Of a stretch of 64,000 nt of DNA, positions 1-7,715 are shown in pieces. Both the position numbers and the translations under genes were made by a program. The notes below the pieces were generated by a model. It searched no databases, was not told the DNA's origin, and saw nothing but the letters and a program-made list of their open reading frames with translations. Numbering within the stretch: the first letter of the stretch is position 1; each line of letters starts with the position of its first letter. Source of the stretch: Hyphococcus sp. (GTDB taxonomy: Bacteria > Pseudomonadota > Alphaproteobacteria > Caulobacterales > Parvularculaceae); assembly GCA_021776245.1 (NCBI GenBank), contig JAJFGF010000048.1, positions 1-64,000 on the forward strand, given 5' to 3'.

Positions 1-102
1 TTCAACAACCGAAGACTCCTCGAGCCGATCGGAAACATCCCCCCGGCTGAAGCCGAGGCCGCCTACTATGCGTCATTCGAGGAACAGGCTATCGCAGCGT
101 GA
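1..102 (+). CDS. IS3-family transposase OrfB, C-terminal fragment
   Basis: The open frame runs from the window edge to a TGA at 100-102 and gives 33 residues ending in AIAA. The segment NNRRLLEPIGNIPPAEAEA followed by YY matches the conserved C-terminal tail of the IS3 rve-type DDE integrase (the 'YN..R.H..IG..PP.E.E..YY' signature). This tail follows the catalytic Glu in intact enzymes, so the catalytic residues are off the window. In intact IS3 elements it is made as an OrfAB frameshift fusion. Its position marks the left side of the tRNA-Leu-linked accessory region. It may be part of a complete IS copy just outside the window. Confidence 0.8.
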   Translation, partial: FNNRRLLEPIGNIPPAEAEAAYYASFEEQAIAA

Positions 103-141
103 CCCAAACCAAATAGCCTCCGGGGTTGCCGGGGCGGTTCA
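1..141 (+). mobile_element. Right end of an IS3-family insertion sequence (cut by the window edge)
   Basis: The first 102 bases encode the last 33 residues of an IS3-type transposase, followed about 35 bases later by a G/C-rich end closing in GGTTCA at 136-141. Read inward this begins TGAACC, which matches the 5'-TG...CA-3' ends typical of IS3-family inverted repeats. The left part of the element lies outside the window, so completeness and target duplication cannot be judged. Confidence 0.75.
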
Positions 142-247
142 ATAATATGTAAAACCCACTAGTTATGGGAACTAAGGCATATAAGTATTTTCGACCTTGC
201 GTTAAATCCAGCGATTATTTTGTTATCATCGTTTCTATTGTTGATAG

Positions 248-487
248 GTCATATCAGGCCCAGGGCATCCAATTGAGCTTCACTCCTGTAAACCTCTGAA
301 ACTGGGAATTGTCGGCATCGCCGCAGTTGAAACCCCAGTGAAATCCTTTGGCTCCAGATACAGTATTTTACCAAAGGGAATCCTGGGGGTGATTGCGGGC
401 TACATCGGATATTGGATGGCCTTTTATCCATTATTCAATCGCTTCCTGATTCCCAAGTATTATCGGCAGCACTCAATGCTTGCTTAA
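248..487 (+). pseudogene. Orphan open frame, probable 3' remnant of a membrane protein
   Basis: The frame is open from after a stop at 245-247 to TAA at 485-487 (79 codons) and has no ATG, GTG or TTG with a ribosome-binding site. The translation looks protein-like: a hydrophobic aromatic stretch (GVIAGYIGYWMAFYPLFNRF) followed by a basic tail (IPKYYRQ) suggests one membrane segment near the C-terminus. I do not recognise a family. It lies just downstream of the IS3 end, so an insertion or recombination may have removed its 5' part. An antisense frame at 249-431 looks less protein-like. The rest of the gap (142-247 and 488-608) shows no gene. Confidence 0.3.
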
Positions 488-608
488 CGGGCCAAATTGA
501 CTCCCAGATTCGCGTTTATTGCCGAGTGTAATTTTGACCAAGTACACACTTAATCGCGCTCAGTGACTCAGAATGCCCAAGTGTTGGCATTGCTAAGATC
601 AACCAGAC

Positions 609-1901
609 TCAAAGATCGTATTCCGCATATTTCCCCAGATTGATCTTTTCATTCTCTGAATGCATGGGGGCAATTCCGGCGGGGCAAACCAGACCATAGG
701 CGTTGGCTGCAGCCTTCAGCAATTCTTTCTTCTGGGTACTGGCAACTATAAAGCTGTCGTGAACCGGGAGAACCGGGCATTTCTTTTGTGTCATTTCATT
801 AAGGATATGACGGCATATTTCACTGTCCAAAAACATCAGGTCAACGCCCTTGTCGGAACAAAGGTATTTATCCAAAGGTGGATGAACCTCAAGTATCTTT
901 TCGAGGAGGGTGTTATAGCCCTTTTTCGTATCGACTGGCCCCACTATCGTTTCGTAGTCCAGAATTTTGCTTGAGGGGTGTTCTTGCTGAAGCGCATTGA
1001 GGCAACCCCGCCATGCTTGTTGGCGGTTCTTGCAATTGATTGCTGTGACAATGGCCTTTTTAACTGTTTCCCGGTGATATCCATCGACCTTGTAAGGGTC
1101 TTTGTTTTGTTTGATGTACGGAATGCCTTCCCGTCCATAAATCAGGAAGACGTGCTGGGCCTGAAAATCCAGTTCAATCGTTTCTTGCCCATTGATCTCG
1201 ATGAAGCCCCTCAGGATCTTTGGAAGGTTCATCCACCAGGAACCGTAGAAACGACCACCTTTCTTAAAAGAGCCCCGATTGAACACGCGGTATAATTCAC
1301 AATCACTGAAATCTATTTTTGTCGATTCTTGCTTCTTGTCGGCGGATAAACTCACAGTTTGTGTTTTCAGGAATTGATTGTAGGTGTTGGTGACTCTCTC
1401 ATATTCTCGTGTGATTTTGTTTGGCTTGAATTTTGTTTTCTTCTTGTTTTTACCCCGAAGAATAACAGGACTGATGTTTCGTTCAGTCTTCGCTTTTTCC
1501 AAGTCAAATTTGAGGATGTAGTCATCGATAATCCGTTGGGTCGGTTTGATCCTAGTTAGTCGACTGCCGCCTGTTGGGTCGTTGAATCCAATAATCTCTT
1601 CGATCAATCCCTTGTCTCTTGCTTTGTTTAATACGTCGATCAGTTTGTACGAGATCTTGGCGTGGTTTTGTTCCTGTTCACGAAAATACCCTTCAGCCTT
1701 TCCAACGGAAATATAATTGTGGGAAGGGAATTGGTGCAGGCGAGTGATGTTTATGAGCAAGCTGAGGGTTTGACGACGGATTGTCGAGCTTCGTCCACCA
1801 CCGTCGAGTTCTGCCTCGAGTGCGTCGGCTGCTCTTACGTATCGTTCGTCGGCTGTAGTCCGTGAGCAATCAAAGGGTCGGGAGTCGTCATAAGAGTTCA
1901 T
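609..1901 (-). CDS. Mobile-element protein with family A / T7-RNAP-like polymerase palm motifs
   Basis: 430 residues. Residues 80-130 look like a winged-helix segment, followed by a Lys-rich linker (150-170). A conserved block FNRGSF/GGRFYG (207-220) leads into three spaced motifs. Motif A-like IELDFQAQH has Asp245. Motif B-like HRETVKKA has Arg277 and Lys281 in the R-x3-K spacing of family A polymerases. Motif C-like PVHDSF has His381-Asp382 and resembles the T7 RNA polymerase HDSF motif. The Glu usual in motif A of Pol I is replaced by His250, and no exonuclease domain is present. From memory, similar proteins annotated 'hypothetical' occur on mobile DNA. The polymerase assignment is an inference from motif order; activity is unknown. 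Confidence 0.55.
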   Translation of the reverse strand: MNSYDDSRPFDCSRTTADERYVRAADALEAELDGGGRSSTIRRQTLSLLINITRLHQFPSHNYISVGKAEGYFREQEQNHAKISYKLIDVLNKARDKGLIEEIIGFNDPTGGSRLTRIKPTQRIIDDYILKFDLEKAKTERNISPVILRGKNKKKTKFKPNKITREYERVTNTYNQFLKTQTVSLSADKKQESTKIDFSDCELYRVFNRGSFKKGGRFYGSWWMNLPKILRGFIEINGQETIELDFQAQHVFLIYGREGIPYIKQNKDPYKVDGYHRETVKKAIVTAINCKNRQQAWRGCLNALQQEHPSSKILDYETIVGPVDTKKGYNTLLEKILEVHPPLDKYLCSDKGVDLMFLDSEICRHILNEMTQKKCPVLPVHDSFIVASTQKKELLKAAANAYGLVCPAGIAPMHSENEKINLGKYAEYDL

Positions 1902-1909
1902 CAGTTAGG

Positions 1910-1915
1910 ATTATA
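1910..1915 (-). promoter_or_regulatory. Possible -10 box for a leaderless transcript of the palm-domain gene
   Basis: On the minus strand a perfect TATAAT lies 8 bases before the ATG at 1901. No Shine-Dalgarno sequence fits in between and no good -35 is evident. If this hexamer is used, transcription would begin at or next to the start codon, giving a leaderless mRNA. Confidence 0.3.
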
Positions 1916-2061
1916 GCAGGTTTCGTGGATTGATTGGAGCCACTGCGAAATTCGGGGCAAATTCAATAATCACCGACGCCAATCATCAATGACCGCTACT
2001 CGCCAGGAGTAGGCGCTCGACAGGCTCTTGAAATTTTCTGCGACTGCCCGATAATCAGGAC

Positions 2062-2382
2062 ATGACCCAAAAGACGCAACTCACTAGAGGCCTGAAGCGA
2101 CGAGTGATGTACGTCGAGAACAAGAACGGTGAGATCGACGGCGTCGCTGCTAGAATTGGGTGGGTGACGTTCTCGAAAACTGGGCAGTCCGTCTACTATC
2201 GAGGACGAACGTTTGCGAAAGCTAACGGAATTACTGGAAATTTTTTGGACGTCGATAATGGCGAAGAGTATTGGATCTCGGGTGTTAAGAAGCGCGGCTC
2301 TAATGTCCATTGGGCAGAAAGCGTATCGGTTCTGATTGATGATGATGCACGCGAAGAGTATCAAAAGGCAAAGTCAGTTTAG
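2062..2382 (+). CDS. Small conserved protein of unknown function (106 aa)
   Basis: The start ATG at 2062 follows CAGGA at a suitable distance. The protein begins with a basic segment and the block RRVMYVENKNG, then ARIGWVTFSKTG, YYRGRTF and GEEYWISGVKK. From memory this pattern occurs in a widespread small bacterial protein family of unknown role that is sometimes misannotated as a deoxyxylulose-phosphate synthase because of one bad seed entry. It is soluble, with no signal peptide and no catalytic motif visible. It stands alone between the palm-domain gene and a MITE-like repeat that begins within five bases of its stop codon. It may be cargo of the tRNA-Leu-associated element. Confidence 0.65.
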   Translation: MTQKTQLTRGLKRRVMYVENKNGEIDGVAARIGWVTFSKTGQSVYYRGRTFAKANGITGNFLDVDNGEEYWISGVKKRGSNVHWAESVSVLIDDDAREEYQKAKSV

Positions 2383-2386
2383 GGCG

Positions 2387-2556
2387 GATTGTGTTGAAAA
2401 AGTCTGGTGTCTGATTTTGTGCTGCAAAAACTTAGCAGAAACTAGCGAGGTATCCTTCATCTTGAGTCAAATATATCCTGACGAGACGTGGTATTGATAA
2501 GATATATCATCCCTATACTGTATAATTGGCAATTTCGGAGTTTTTCAACACAATCG
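2387..2556. repeat. MITE-like element with ~18-bp terminal inverted repeats
   Basis: The left arm GATTGTGTTGAAAAAGTC (2387-2404) reappears inverted at about 2538-2555, with 15 bases perfect and the two innermost also matching after one mismatch. About 135 bp of AT-rich DNA with no reading frame separates the arms. The arm resembles the termini of some IS5- or IS1182-like elements, so this could be a non-autonomous derivative or an IS stripped of its transposase. No clear target duplication is seen; flanks are GGCG / GGCC. Confidence 0.6.
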
Positions 2557-2599
2557 GCCATAAACCGCCGTTGAAAAATTTAGCGTTCCCACCCCCGCG

Positions 2600-4000
2600 T
2601 TAGCTCTTTGAAATCAGTTCCTCAGGAAGGTAATTATCTTCATATACCTCACCAAGCTTCTTTTTCGCCTTCTTGAGGGTCTTCAGCAAGGCCTCCAGGC
2701 TTTGACTTGGCGCACCATATTTTGCGGTGATATCTTTCTTGCTATGCCCAAGAATTGCTTTTTGGTGGACTTCGGGGGTCTCGGCAACGCGCATGGCTTC
2801 TTCCAACGTATGTCGAAAGCAATTCGCCGTTAGCCGTGGAGACTTCGGAATACCTGCTGCTCTAATTGCTTTGTTAAGGGACGCGCTTAGTGAGTGCGTA
2901 TTTATGATCTCACCCCAGAGGGGTTTTTGAGAATCATCGGTTTTGAGGGGTGTTACGAGAGTCTTTGCTTCTGATAGCAAGGGAATGCGCCTTTCTCTCG
3001 CTTCGGTCTTAAGGTGATCTCGAATGGAGTTTGGTCGTATAAAAATGTAAGGTGTTGCAGTGCTTAAAACCACATCGCGTTGCTCGAGGCCACATAGTTC
3101 TGATAAACCAGCACCCGTAAATTTCATCAAAACCAGTAGAGCCTTATTTCTCATTGAGATTTTCGAATCCCTGATGTAGGCATCAATCGCGGCCAAGTGA
3201 GCTTTATTAAACGGAAGCTTTTCGTTGCCGCTGTGATTTGTACCGATGCCATGTTGCATAAAGGGATTGCGAGGCTCTGAAAGCTCCAGGTCGAGCAGGT
3301 ACTTGTTGACCATTGCATTTAAGGCATTGAGTCTTCTCCTGATTGTAGAATCTTTTTGGATTTTCCGGCATTCTGTAATCCATCGTTGGATGTCAGGTCT
3401 TCGTATTGATGATAGTTCTTTGTCGCCAAGGAAGTTGGTTAGACTGTCGACAGCGAATTTCGTCGGTTTGTCAGTCTCCCCTTTGAATCGCTGTTCGATG
3501 TAATAATCATAAATGGAAGACAATTTGTGAGTGGCGGGGACATAAATTCCATCATTCATTGCAGTTTGAACAATGTCATGAACAATCGACGGCATATTAT
3601 CGACAAACTTTGAATTCGGGTCGTCCGGATTAACAACGTATCGATCGTAATCATTTTCCAGCGCGCTTAGCTCCATGTCTTGCAGAGTGTATCCTCCTGC
3701 TTCGGACACAACAGTCTTATCCAGTAAATCGGGGTGTTGCCGGACATAATCCTCGGCAAATTGCTTTGTTTGGCGCAGCGCACCATTTCCCCTTATTGTC
3801 TTCACTTGTCGGTCGTATAATGTGTTCAACGCTTGGCACTTGGCGGTTGCTTGCGCCTCCGTGAGTCCCTTAAAGCTCTTAGTCCACTCTCGTTTGTTCA
3901 AAAGCGGCTGCAGATCCTTTGGCACAGCTTTGCGATATGCGAAGTGGCCATTCCTGAGGGTCAAGTTTTTCACCACGATCAACACGATACCAGAATCCAT
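2600..4000 (-). CDS. Tyrosine recombinase (phage-type integrase), possibly catalytically impaired
   Basis: 466 residues. An N-terminal arm-binding-like region ('YRKAVPKDLQ') is followed by a SAM-like core-binding domain (about 160-260) and a C-terminal catalytic domain. Lys331 (HLKTEAR), Arg396 (CFRHT), His419 (LGHS) and Tyr428 (KYGA) fit the catalytic set. The first catalytic Arg, expected in TGxR, is Gly298 (TGAGLSEL), and the box II His is Asn393. The gene points away from tRNA-Leu(CAG), and its start lies 80 bp from the tRNA 3' end, as expected for an element integrated at a tRNA. Loss of Arg I usually abolishes strand cleavage in this family, so the element may be immobile, unless this is a sequence error. 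Confidence 0.9.
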   Translation of the reverse strand: MDSGIVLIVVKNLTLRNGHFAYRKAVPKDLQPLLNKREWTKSFKGLTEAQATAKCQALNTLYDRQVKTIRGNGALRQTKQFAEDYVRQHPDLLDKTVVSEAGGYTLQDMELSALENDYDRYVVNPDDPNSKFVDNMPSIVHDIVQTAMNDGIYVPATHKLSSIYDYYIEQRFKGETDKPTKFAVDSLTNFLGDKELSSIRRPDIQRWITECRKIQKDSTIRRRLNALNAMVNKYLLDLELSEPRNPFMQHGIGTNHSGNEKLPFNKAHLAAIDAYIRDSKISMRNKALLVLMKFTGAGLSELCGLEQRDVVLSTATPYIFIRPNSIRDHLKTEARERRIPLLSEAKTLVTPLKTDDSQKPLWGEIINTHSLSASLNKAIRAAGIPKSPRLTANCFRHTLEEAMRVAETPEVHQKAILGHSKKDITAKYGAPSQSLEALLKTLKKAKKKLGEVYEDNYLPEELISKS

Positions 4001-4079
4001 TTATGTAGCAAAATATGTAGCTACATGTAGCTTCTAGAGAGCTAACACATTGATTTTATTGATATATTGTCTATGATAG

Positions 4080-4166
4080 TGGTGCCCAGGAGAGGACTTG
4101 AACCTCCACGTCCATACGGACACCAGCACCTGAAGCTGGCGCGTCTACCAATTCCGCCACCTGGGC
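4080..4166 (-). tRNA. tRNA-Leu (anticodon CAG)
   Basis: The minus strand folds as a class II tRNA. The acceptor GCCCAGG pairs with CCTGGGC, the D-arm holds GGTAGACGC, the anticodon stem CCAGC encloses TTCAGGT (anticodon CAG), and there are a long variable arm, a GTTCAAG T-loop and an encoded CCA (4080-4082). The 3' end faces the integrase gene, making it the likely attachment site. Confidence 0.97.
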
Positions 4167-4603
4167 AGGTGAAGGACGGCTGACTTACGGTTGCGCGGGT
4201 TTGATGTCAATTCTGGGGAGGCAGGGCCGCAGGATACGGCCGAACTTCAGCGCTGCGTCCGGCCAGTGGGCGCCGCGCGTTGATCGCGCGCATTGCGGCG
4301 GGCTTTGAATGCCGCGCAAGGCCGTTGTCGCCCCCCAATGGACCGTTTGGCATTTACCCTTGCGGGGCATGCCGGATCCCGACGCTTTCGGCGCGCCCGT
4401 CCCGCCAAATGGCGTTCGGACTGGTCCCCCAGGAAACTGGTTGGGGAGCAAGGACGGCGCCAATATCAACGGAGCCAAAGGCGGCGGCTTCTCTCCGGCT
4501 GTTCGGGGTGCCATTTGGCCTGATTGTGCGGGCTGAAAAATTCAGATAGGCCTCGCCAATCGAGAAAACACGCGCCGACACACGGCGCCAAAGGACGGTC
4601 GCC
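4167..4603. other. Intergenic gap without convincing gene
   Basis: About 437 bp of GC-rich DNA between tRNA-Leu and the NDUFA9-like gene. Several overlapping open frames exist on both strands, but none has a ribosome-binding site or family-like sequence. It presumably contains the tRNA promoter and that of the downstream gene. Confidence 0.5.
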
Positions 4604-5596
4604 ATGACGGATAAACGTGCGGAAAGACTTTCTGGCAAGCTGGCGGTCGTATTTGGCGGCTCAGGTTTTGTCGGCCGCAATGTAGTGCGTGAGCTGGCAA
4701 AGCGCGGCTGGCGCGTTCGCGTCGCCGTGCGCCGTCCCCATTTGGCGCAGTTTCTGCGGCCCATGGGCGCCGTTGGCCAGGTCCAACTGGCCCAGGCGAA
4801 TATCCGCTACCCCGGATCCGTCGCCGACGCGCTTAAGGGCGCTGACGCCGTTGTCAATCTTGTCGGCATCCTCTCCCAGAGCGGGCGCCAGAATTTTGAG
4901 GCGGTGCAGGCCGAGGGCGCCGCGACGATTGCGTCGCTCGCAGCCGAGGCCGGAATTGAGCGTTTTGTCCAGATTTCCGCGATCGGCGCCAATCCCTTTG
5001 GTAAAAGTCATTACGCGCGGACCAAGGGCGAGGGCGAAGAGGCGGTGCGCGCCGCAGTTCCGACGGCGACGATTTTGCGGCCCTCGATTGTGTTCGGCCA
5101 GGAAGATGCGTTCTTTAATAAATTTGCCGCCATGGCGAATATTTTACCGGCGCTGCCGCTGATCGGCGGCGGCAAGACAAAGTTCCAACCGATTTATGTG
5201 GACGATGTGGCCGATGCCGTTTGCGAAGCGCTTGTACGCTCGGCGGCAAGAGGCCGCATTTATGAGCTAGGCGGTCCGCGGGTCTATTCCTTTAAAGAGC
5301 TACTTCAATTGATGCTGGAGGAAACCGGACGCAAGCGCATTCTTGCGCCGATACCGTTCTCGCTGGCGTCGCTGATCGGGCTCTTCGGTGAAATTGCGGC
5401 CTGGGCGCCGTTTGTATCGCCGCCTTTGACGCGCGATCAGGTCAGATTGCTGCAGCGGGATAATGTCGTCAGCAACGATCCCGCCATCGGTACGCTGGCG
5501 GAGTTTGAAATCAATCCGCAGACGGTGGAATCCATTCTGCCGTCTTATATGGTGCGCTACCGTAAATACGGTCAATTTGCCGAAAGCGCCGCTTAA
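4604..5596 (+). CDS. Complex I NDUFA9-like NAD(P)-binding protein (atypical SDR)
   Basis: 330 residues with an N-terminal Rossmann fold, GGSGFVGR at 18-25. Ser125 (QISAIGA) and the Y137-x3-K141 pair (HYARTK) are retained, followed by ILRPSIVFG and the FQPIYVDDVADAV segment shared with the NDUFA9/39-kDa complex I accessory subunit and related epimerase-like proteins. In alphaproteobacteria this family is a candidate complex I accessory or assembly protein with tightly bound NADPH, though some members are simple reductases. No signal peptide is present, so it is probably cytoplasmic or peripheral. Its stop overlaps the convergent galE stop by a few bases. The nuo operon is not in the window. 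Confidence 0.85.
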   Translation: MTDKRAERLSGKLAVVFGGSGFVGRNVVRELAKRGWRVRVAVRRPHLAQFLRPMGAVGQVQLAQANIRYPGSVADALKGADAVVNLVGILSQSGRQNFEAVQAEGAATIASLAAEAGIERFVQISAIGANPFGKSHYARTKGEGEEAVRAAVPTATILRPSIVFGQEDAFFNKFAAMANILPALPLIGGGKTKFQPIYVDDVADAVCEALVRSAARGRIYELGGPRVYSFKELLQLMLEETGRKRILAPIPFSLASLIGLFGEIAAWAPFVSPPLTRDQVRLLQRDNVVSNDPAIGTLAEFEINPQTVESILPSYMVRYRKYGQFAESAA

Positions 5597-6627
5597 GACT
5601 GATACCCTTCCGGGTTTTGACTTTGCCAGCGCCAGTGATCGGCGCACATGTCCTCAAGGGTTTTTTCCGCGCGCCAGCCAAGAAGTTTTTGCGCCAAATC
5701 GGCGTTGGCGTAGATCTCGGCGATGTCGCCGTCGCGGCGCGGCGCGATATCATAGGGGATGTCGCGGTTTGACGCGCGCTTGAATGCAGCGACCGCTTCC
5801 AGCACCGATACGCCTTTGCCGGTTCCAAGATTGATATCGACGGCGCCGCCGGTCTTTTTCGCGGCGAGATAATCGAGCGCCGCTACATGACCGCGTGCAA
5901 GGTCGGTTACATGGATATAATCGCGCACGCCGGTGCCGTCAGGGGTCGGATAATCCCCGCCAAAAACCTGCAATTTGTCGCGGCGGCCAACGGCAACCTG
6001 GGCGATAAACGGGAAAAGATTGTTGGGAATGTCGTTGGGGTCTTCGCCGATGCGGCCTGAGGCGTGTGCGCCAACCGGATTAAAGTAGCGCAAATTGACA
6101 ATCCGCCATCGATTATCGCTGTGCGCGATGTCCCGGACAATATCTTCGATGAATAATTTGGTGCGCCCATAGGGGTTTGTTGGGCCGGTAAGACCGGATT
6201 CATCTACCGGGCTTTCATTGCGGTCGCCATAGACCGTGGCGGAAGACGAAAACACCAGATTTTTTGCATCCGCTGCGTCCAGCGCCTCAATCAGCGTGAG
6301 TGCAGCGCCAAGGTTGGTCCGATAGTAACGCGCCGGCTCCGTGACAGATTCGCCGACAGCTTTTAATCCTGCGAGATGCACTGCGCCGTCTGGATTGAAA
6401 TCTCTTACGGCGCTGATGATGTCCTCGCTCTGGGCGGGATCTGCCAGATCGCGTTCAAGAACTTCAAGATCGCCCGGCGCCAATTCGCGAATTCGGTTGA
6501 GAGCCTCCGGGTGCGCGTTTGAAAAATTATCGATGACCAACGCCGCGGCGCCGCCGGCAAGCAACTCGACGCAAACATGGCTGCCGATATAGCCGGCGCC
6601 GCCAGTGACAACGATGCGTTTGGTCAT
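5593..6627 (-). CDS. galE: UDP-glucose 4-epimerase
   Basis: 344 residues, the normal GalE length. The NAD-binding GGAGYIGSH lies at residues 9-17, the catalytic SSS near 127, and the Y153-x3-K157 pair in NPYGRTK. LRYFNPVGAH and the C-terminal GTGKGVSV / APRRDGD blocks are typical. It interconverts UDP-glucose and UDP-galactose (extended members also use the GlcNAc forms) for surface polysaccharide. It is the last gene of a minus-strand run glmS / AGE epimerase / mannose-1-phosphate guanylyltransferase / galE, 35 bp after its neighbour, so co-transcription is likely. Identification is firm; substrate range is not. Confidence 0.95.
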   Translation of the reverse strand: MTKRIVVTGGAGYIGSHVCVELLAGGAAALVIDNFSNAHPEALNRIRELAPGDLEVLERDLADPAQSEDIISAVRDFNPDGAVHLAGLKAVGESVTEPARYYRTNLGAALTLIEALDAADAKNLVFSSSATVYGDRNESPVDESGLTGPTNPYGRTKLFIEDIVRDIAHSDNRWRIVNLRYFNPVGAHASGRIGEDPNDIPNNLFPFIAQVAVGRRDKLQVFGGDYPTPDGTGVRDYIHVTDLARGHVAALDYLAAKKTGGAVDINLGTGKGVSVLEAVAAFKRASNRDIPYDIAPRRDGDIAEIYANADLAQKLLGWRAEKTLEDMCADHWRWQSQNPEGYQS

Positions 6628-6662
6628 ATGCTTTCCGCCATCTCAATTTGCCTGGAGTTGCG

Positions 6663-7715
6663 CTAAAGCAAGTCCGTGCGCCCGCGTTTTTTCAGTTCCT
6701 CGACAATCGCGCGCACTTCCTGGGCGTTGTCGCGCCGCGCCACCAGAACAGCATCGCTGGTTGCAACGACAATCAGATTATCAACGCCGGCGACTCCGAC
6801 AGCCGGGCCGTCTGTGCGTATGACATTGTTCTTGCTGCCGATTGTCACGATATTGTCGGCGTTTTGCGAAGCATCGAGTTCGCTCCAGCTGCCGATGTCG
6901 GTCCAGCCGACATCGACGGGGGCGACGATTGCCGCTTTTTCGGTTTTTTCCATCACCGCGTAGTCGATCGAATTTGCCGGGCATCGTTCAAATGCCGGCT
7001 CGTCAAGACGCAAGGCCGCGCCAGACAGGGCGCTCCCGTCAAGCGCCTTGCTCGCGAATTTTCTGATGTCCGGCGCATGGCGCTCCAGTTCATCGAGCAT
7101 CGCTTTGGCGCTGAACAGAAATATGCCGGCGTTCCAGAAATAGCCGCCATCACTGAGATATTTCTGAGCTGTCTCGATGTCGGGTTTTTCCTTAAACGCA
7201 GCCACTTCGAAAATAGACGGGCGCAGTTGTGTCCCGGTATGAATATAGCCGTACCCGGTATGCGGATTTTCCGGCTTAATGCCGAAGGTCACGATATATC
7301 CTTCTTCGGCGGCTTTGGCGCCAGTCTCTACGGCGCGGCGGAATCCCTGCGCGTCGGCGATGTGGTGGTCGGCCGGCGTCAATAGGATCAGCGCGTCTTC
7401 CTCGCCGCGCGCGACCCAGCAGGCGGCGACGGCAGCGACCGCGGCGGTGTTGCGCTGACACGGTTCAAGAATGATTTCAGCGGGGGTAATGTTGATCTCT
7501 GCGAGTTGTTCGGTGACGATCGCGCCATGTTTGCGACCGGATATAATTACCGGATTAAGATAGGCGCCGCTTTCATCATGGACACGCAACGCGGTTTCCT
7601 GAAACATGGTTCTGTCGGTCACCAGTTTTAAAAACTGTTTTGGCCTGGCGTTCCGCGACATCGGCCAGAGCCGTGTCCCCGATCCGCCGGACATAATGAC
7701 AGGTTGAATTTTCAT
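6663..7715 (-). CDS. manC: Mannose-1-phosphate guanylyltransferase
   Basis: 350 residues, so it carries only the nucleotidyltransferase domain and lacks the phosphomannose isomerase domain of long AlgA/ManC enzymes. The N-terminus has the GGSGTRLWP nucleotide-binding loop and NARPKQFLKL. HTGYGYI and FKEKPD (sugar-phosphate binding) and the DVGWTDIGSW block are all present. It forms GDP-mannose from Man-1-P and GTP. Its start overlaps the stop of the upstream AGE-family gene by 4 bp, and that gene probably supplies the missing isomerase activity. A phosphomannomutase is not in the window. Confidence 0.93.
   Translation of the reverse strand: MKIQPVIMSGGSGTRLWPMSRNARPKQFLKLVTDRTMFQETALRVHDESGAYLNPVIISGRKHGAIVTEQLAEINITPAEIILEPCQRNTAAVAAVAACWVARGEEDALILLTPADHHIADAQGFRRAVETGAKAAEEGYIVTFGIKPENPHTGYGYIHTGTQLRPSIFEVAAFKEKPDIETAQKYLSDGGYFWNAGIFLFSAKAMLDELERHAPDIRKFASKALDGSALSGAALRLDEPAFERCPANSIDYAVMEKTEKAAIVAPVDVGWTDIGSWSELDASQNADNIVTIGSKNNVIRTDGPAVGVAGVDNLIVVATSDAVLVARRDNAQEVRAIVEELKKRGRTDLL

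Larger units (their letters stand above)
1..4079. mobile_element. Putative integrative element or island remnant anchored at tRNA-Leu(CAG)
   Basis: The stretch left of the tRNA-Leu 3' end holds an integrase, a polymerase-like protein, a small conserved orphan, a MITE-like repeat and an IS3 end. It is visibly richer in A+T than the core genes from 4.6 kb onward. The integrase/tRNA layout defines the right boundary. The left boundary is not in the window: the only partial match to the tRNA 3' end is 7 bp (GCCCAGG near 257), too short to be an att site. Confidence 0.55.

Noticed and set aside
257-263. GCCCAGG as the left att site of the tRNA-Leu element
   Set aside because: Only seven bases match the tRNA 3' end; this is too short and expected by chance.
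249-431. 60-aa minus-strand frame
   Set aside because: Antisense to a better protein-like plus frame, no ribosome-binding site, no recognisable composition.
515-552. AGTGTA...TACACT inverted repeat as an operator
   Set aside because: Arms of six bases in an AT-rich gap with no neighbouring start; not strong enough.
4185-4549. Proteins in the gap after tRNA-Leu
   Set aside because: Overlapping frames on both strands, no ribosome-binding site, Pro/Arg-rich composition of GC-rich noncoding DNA.
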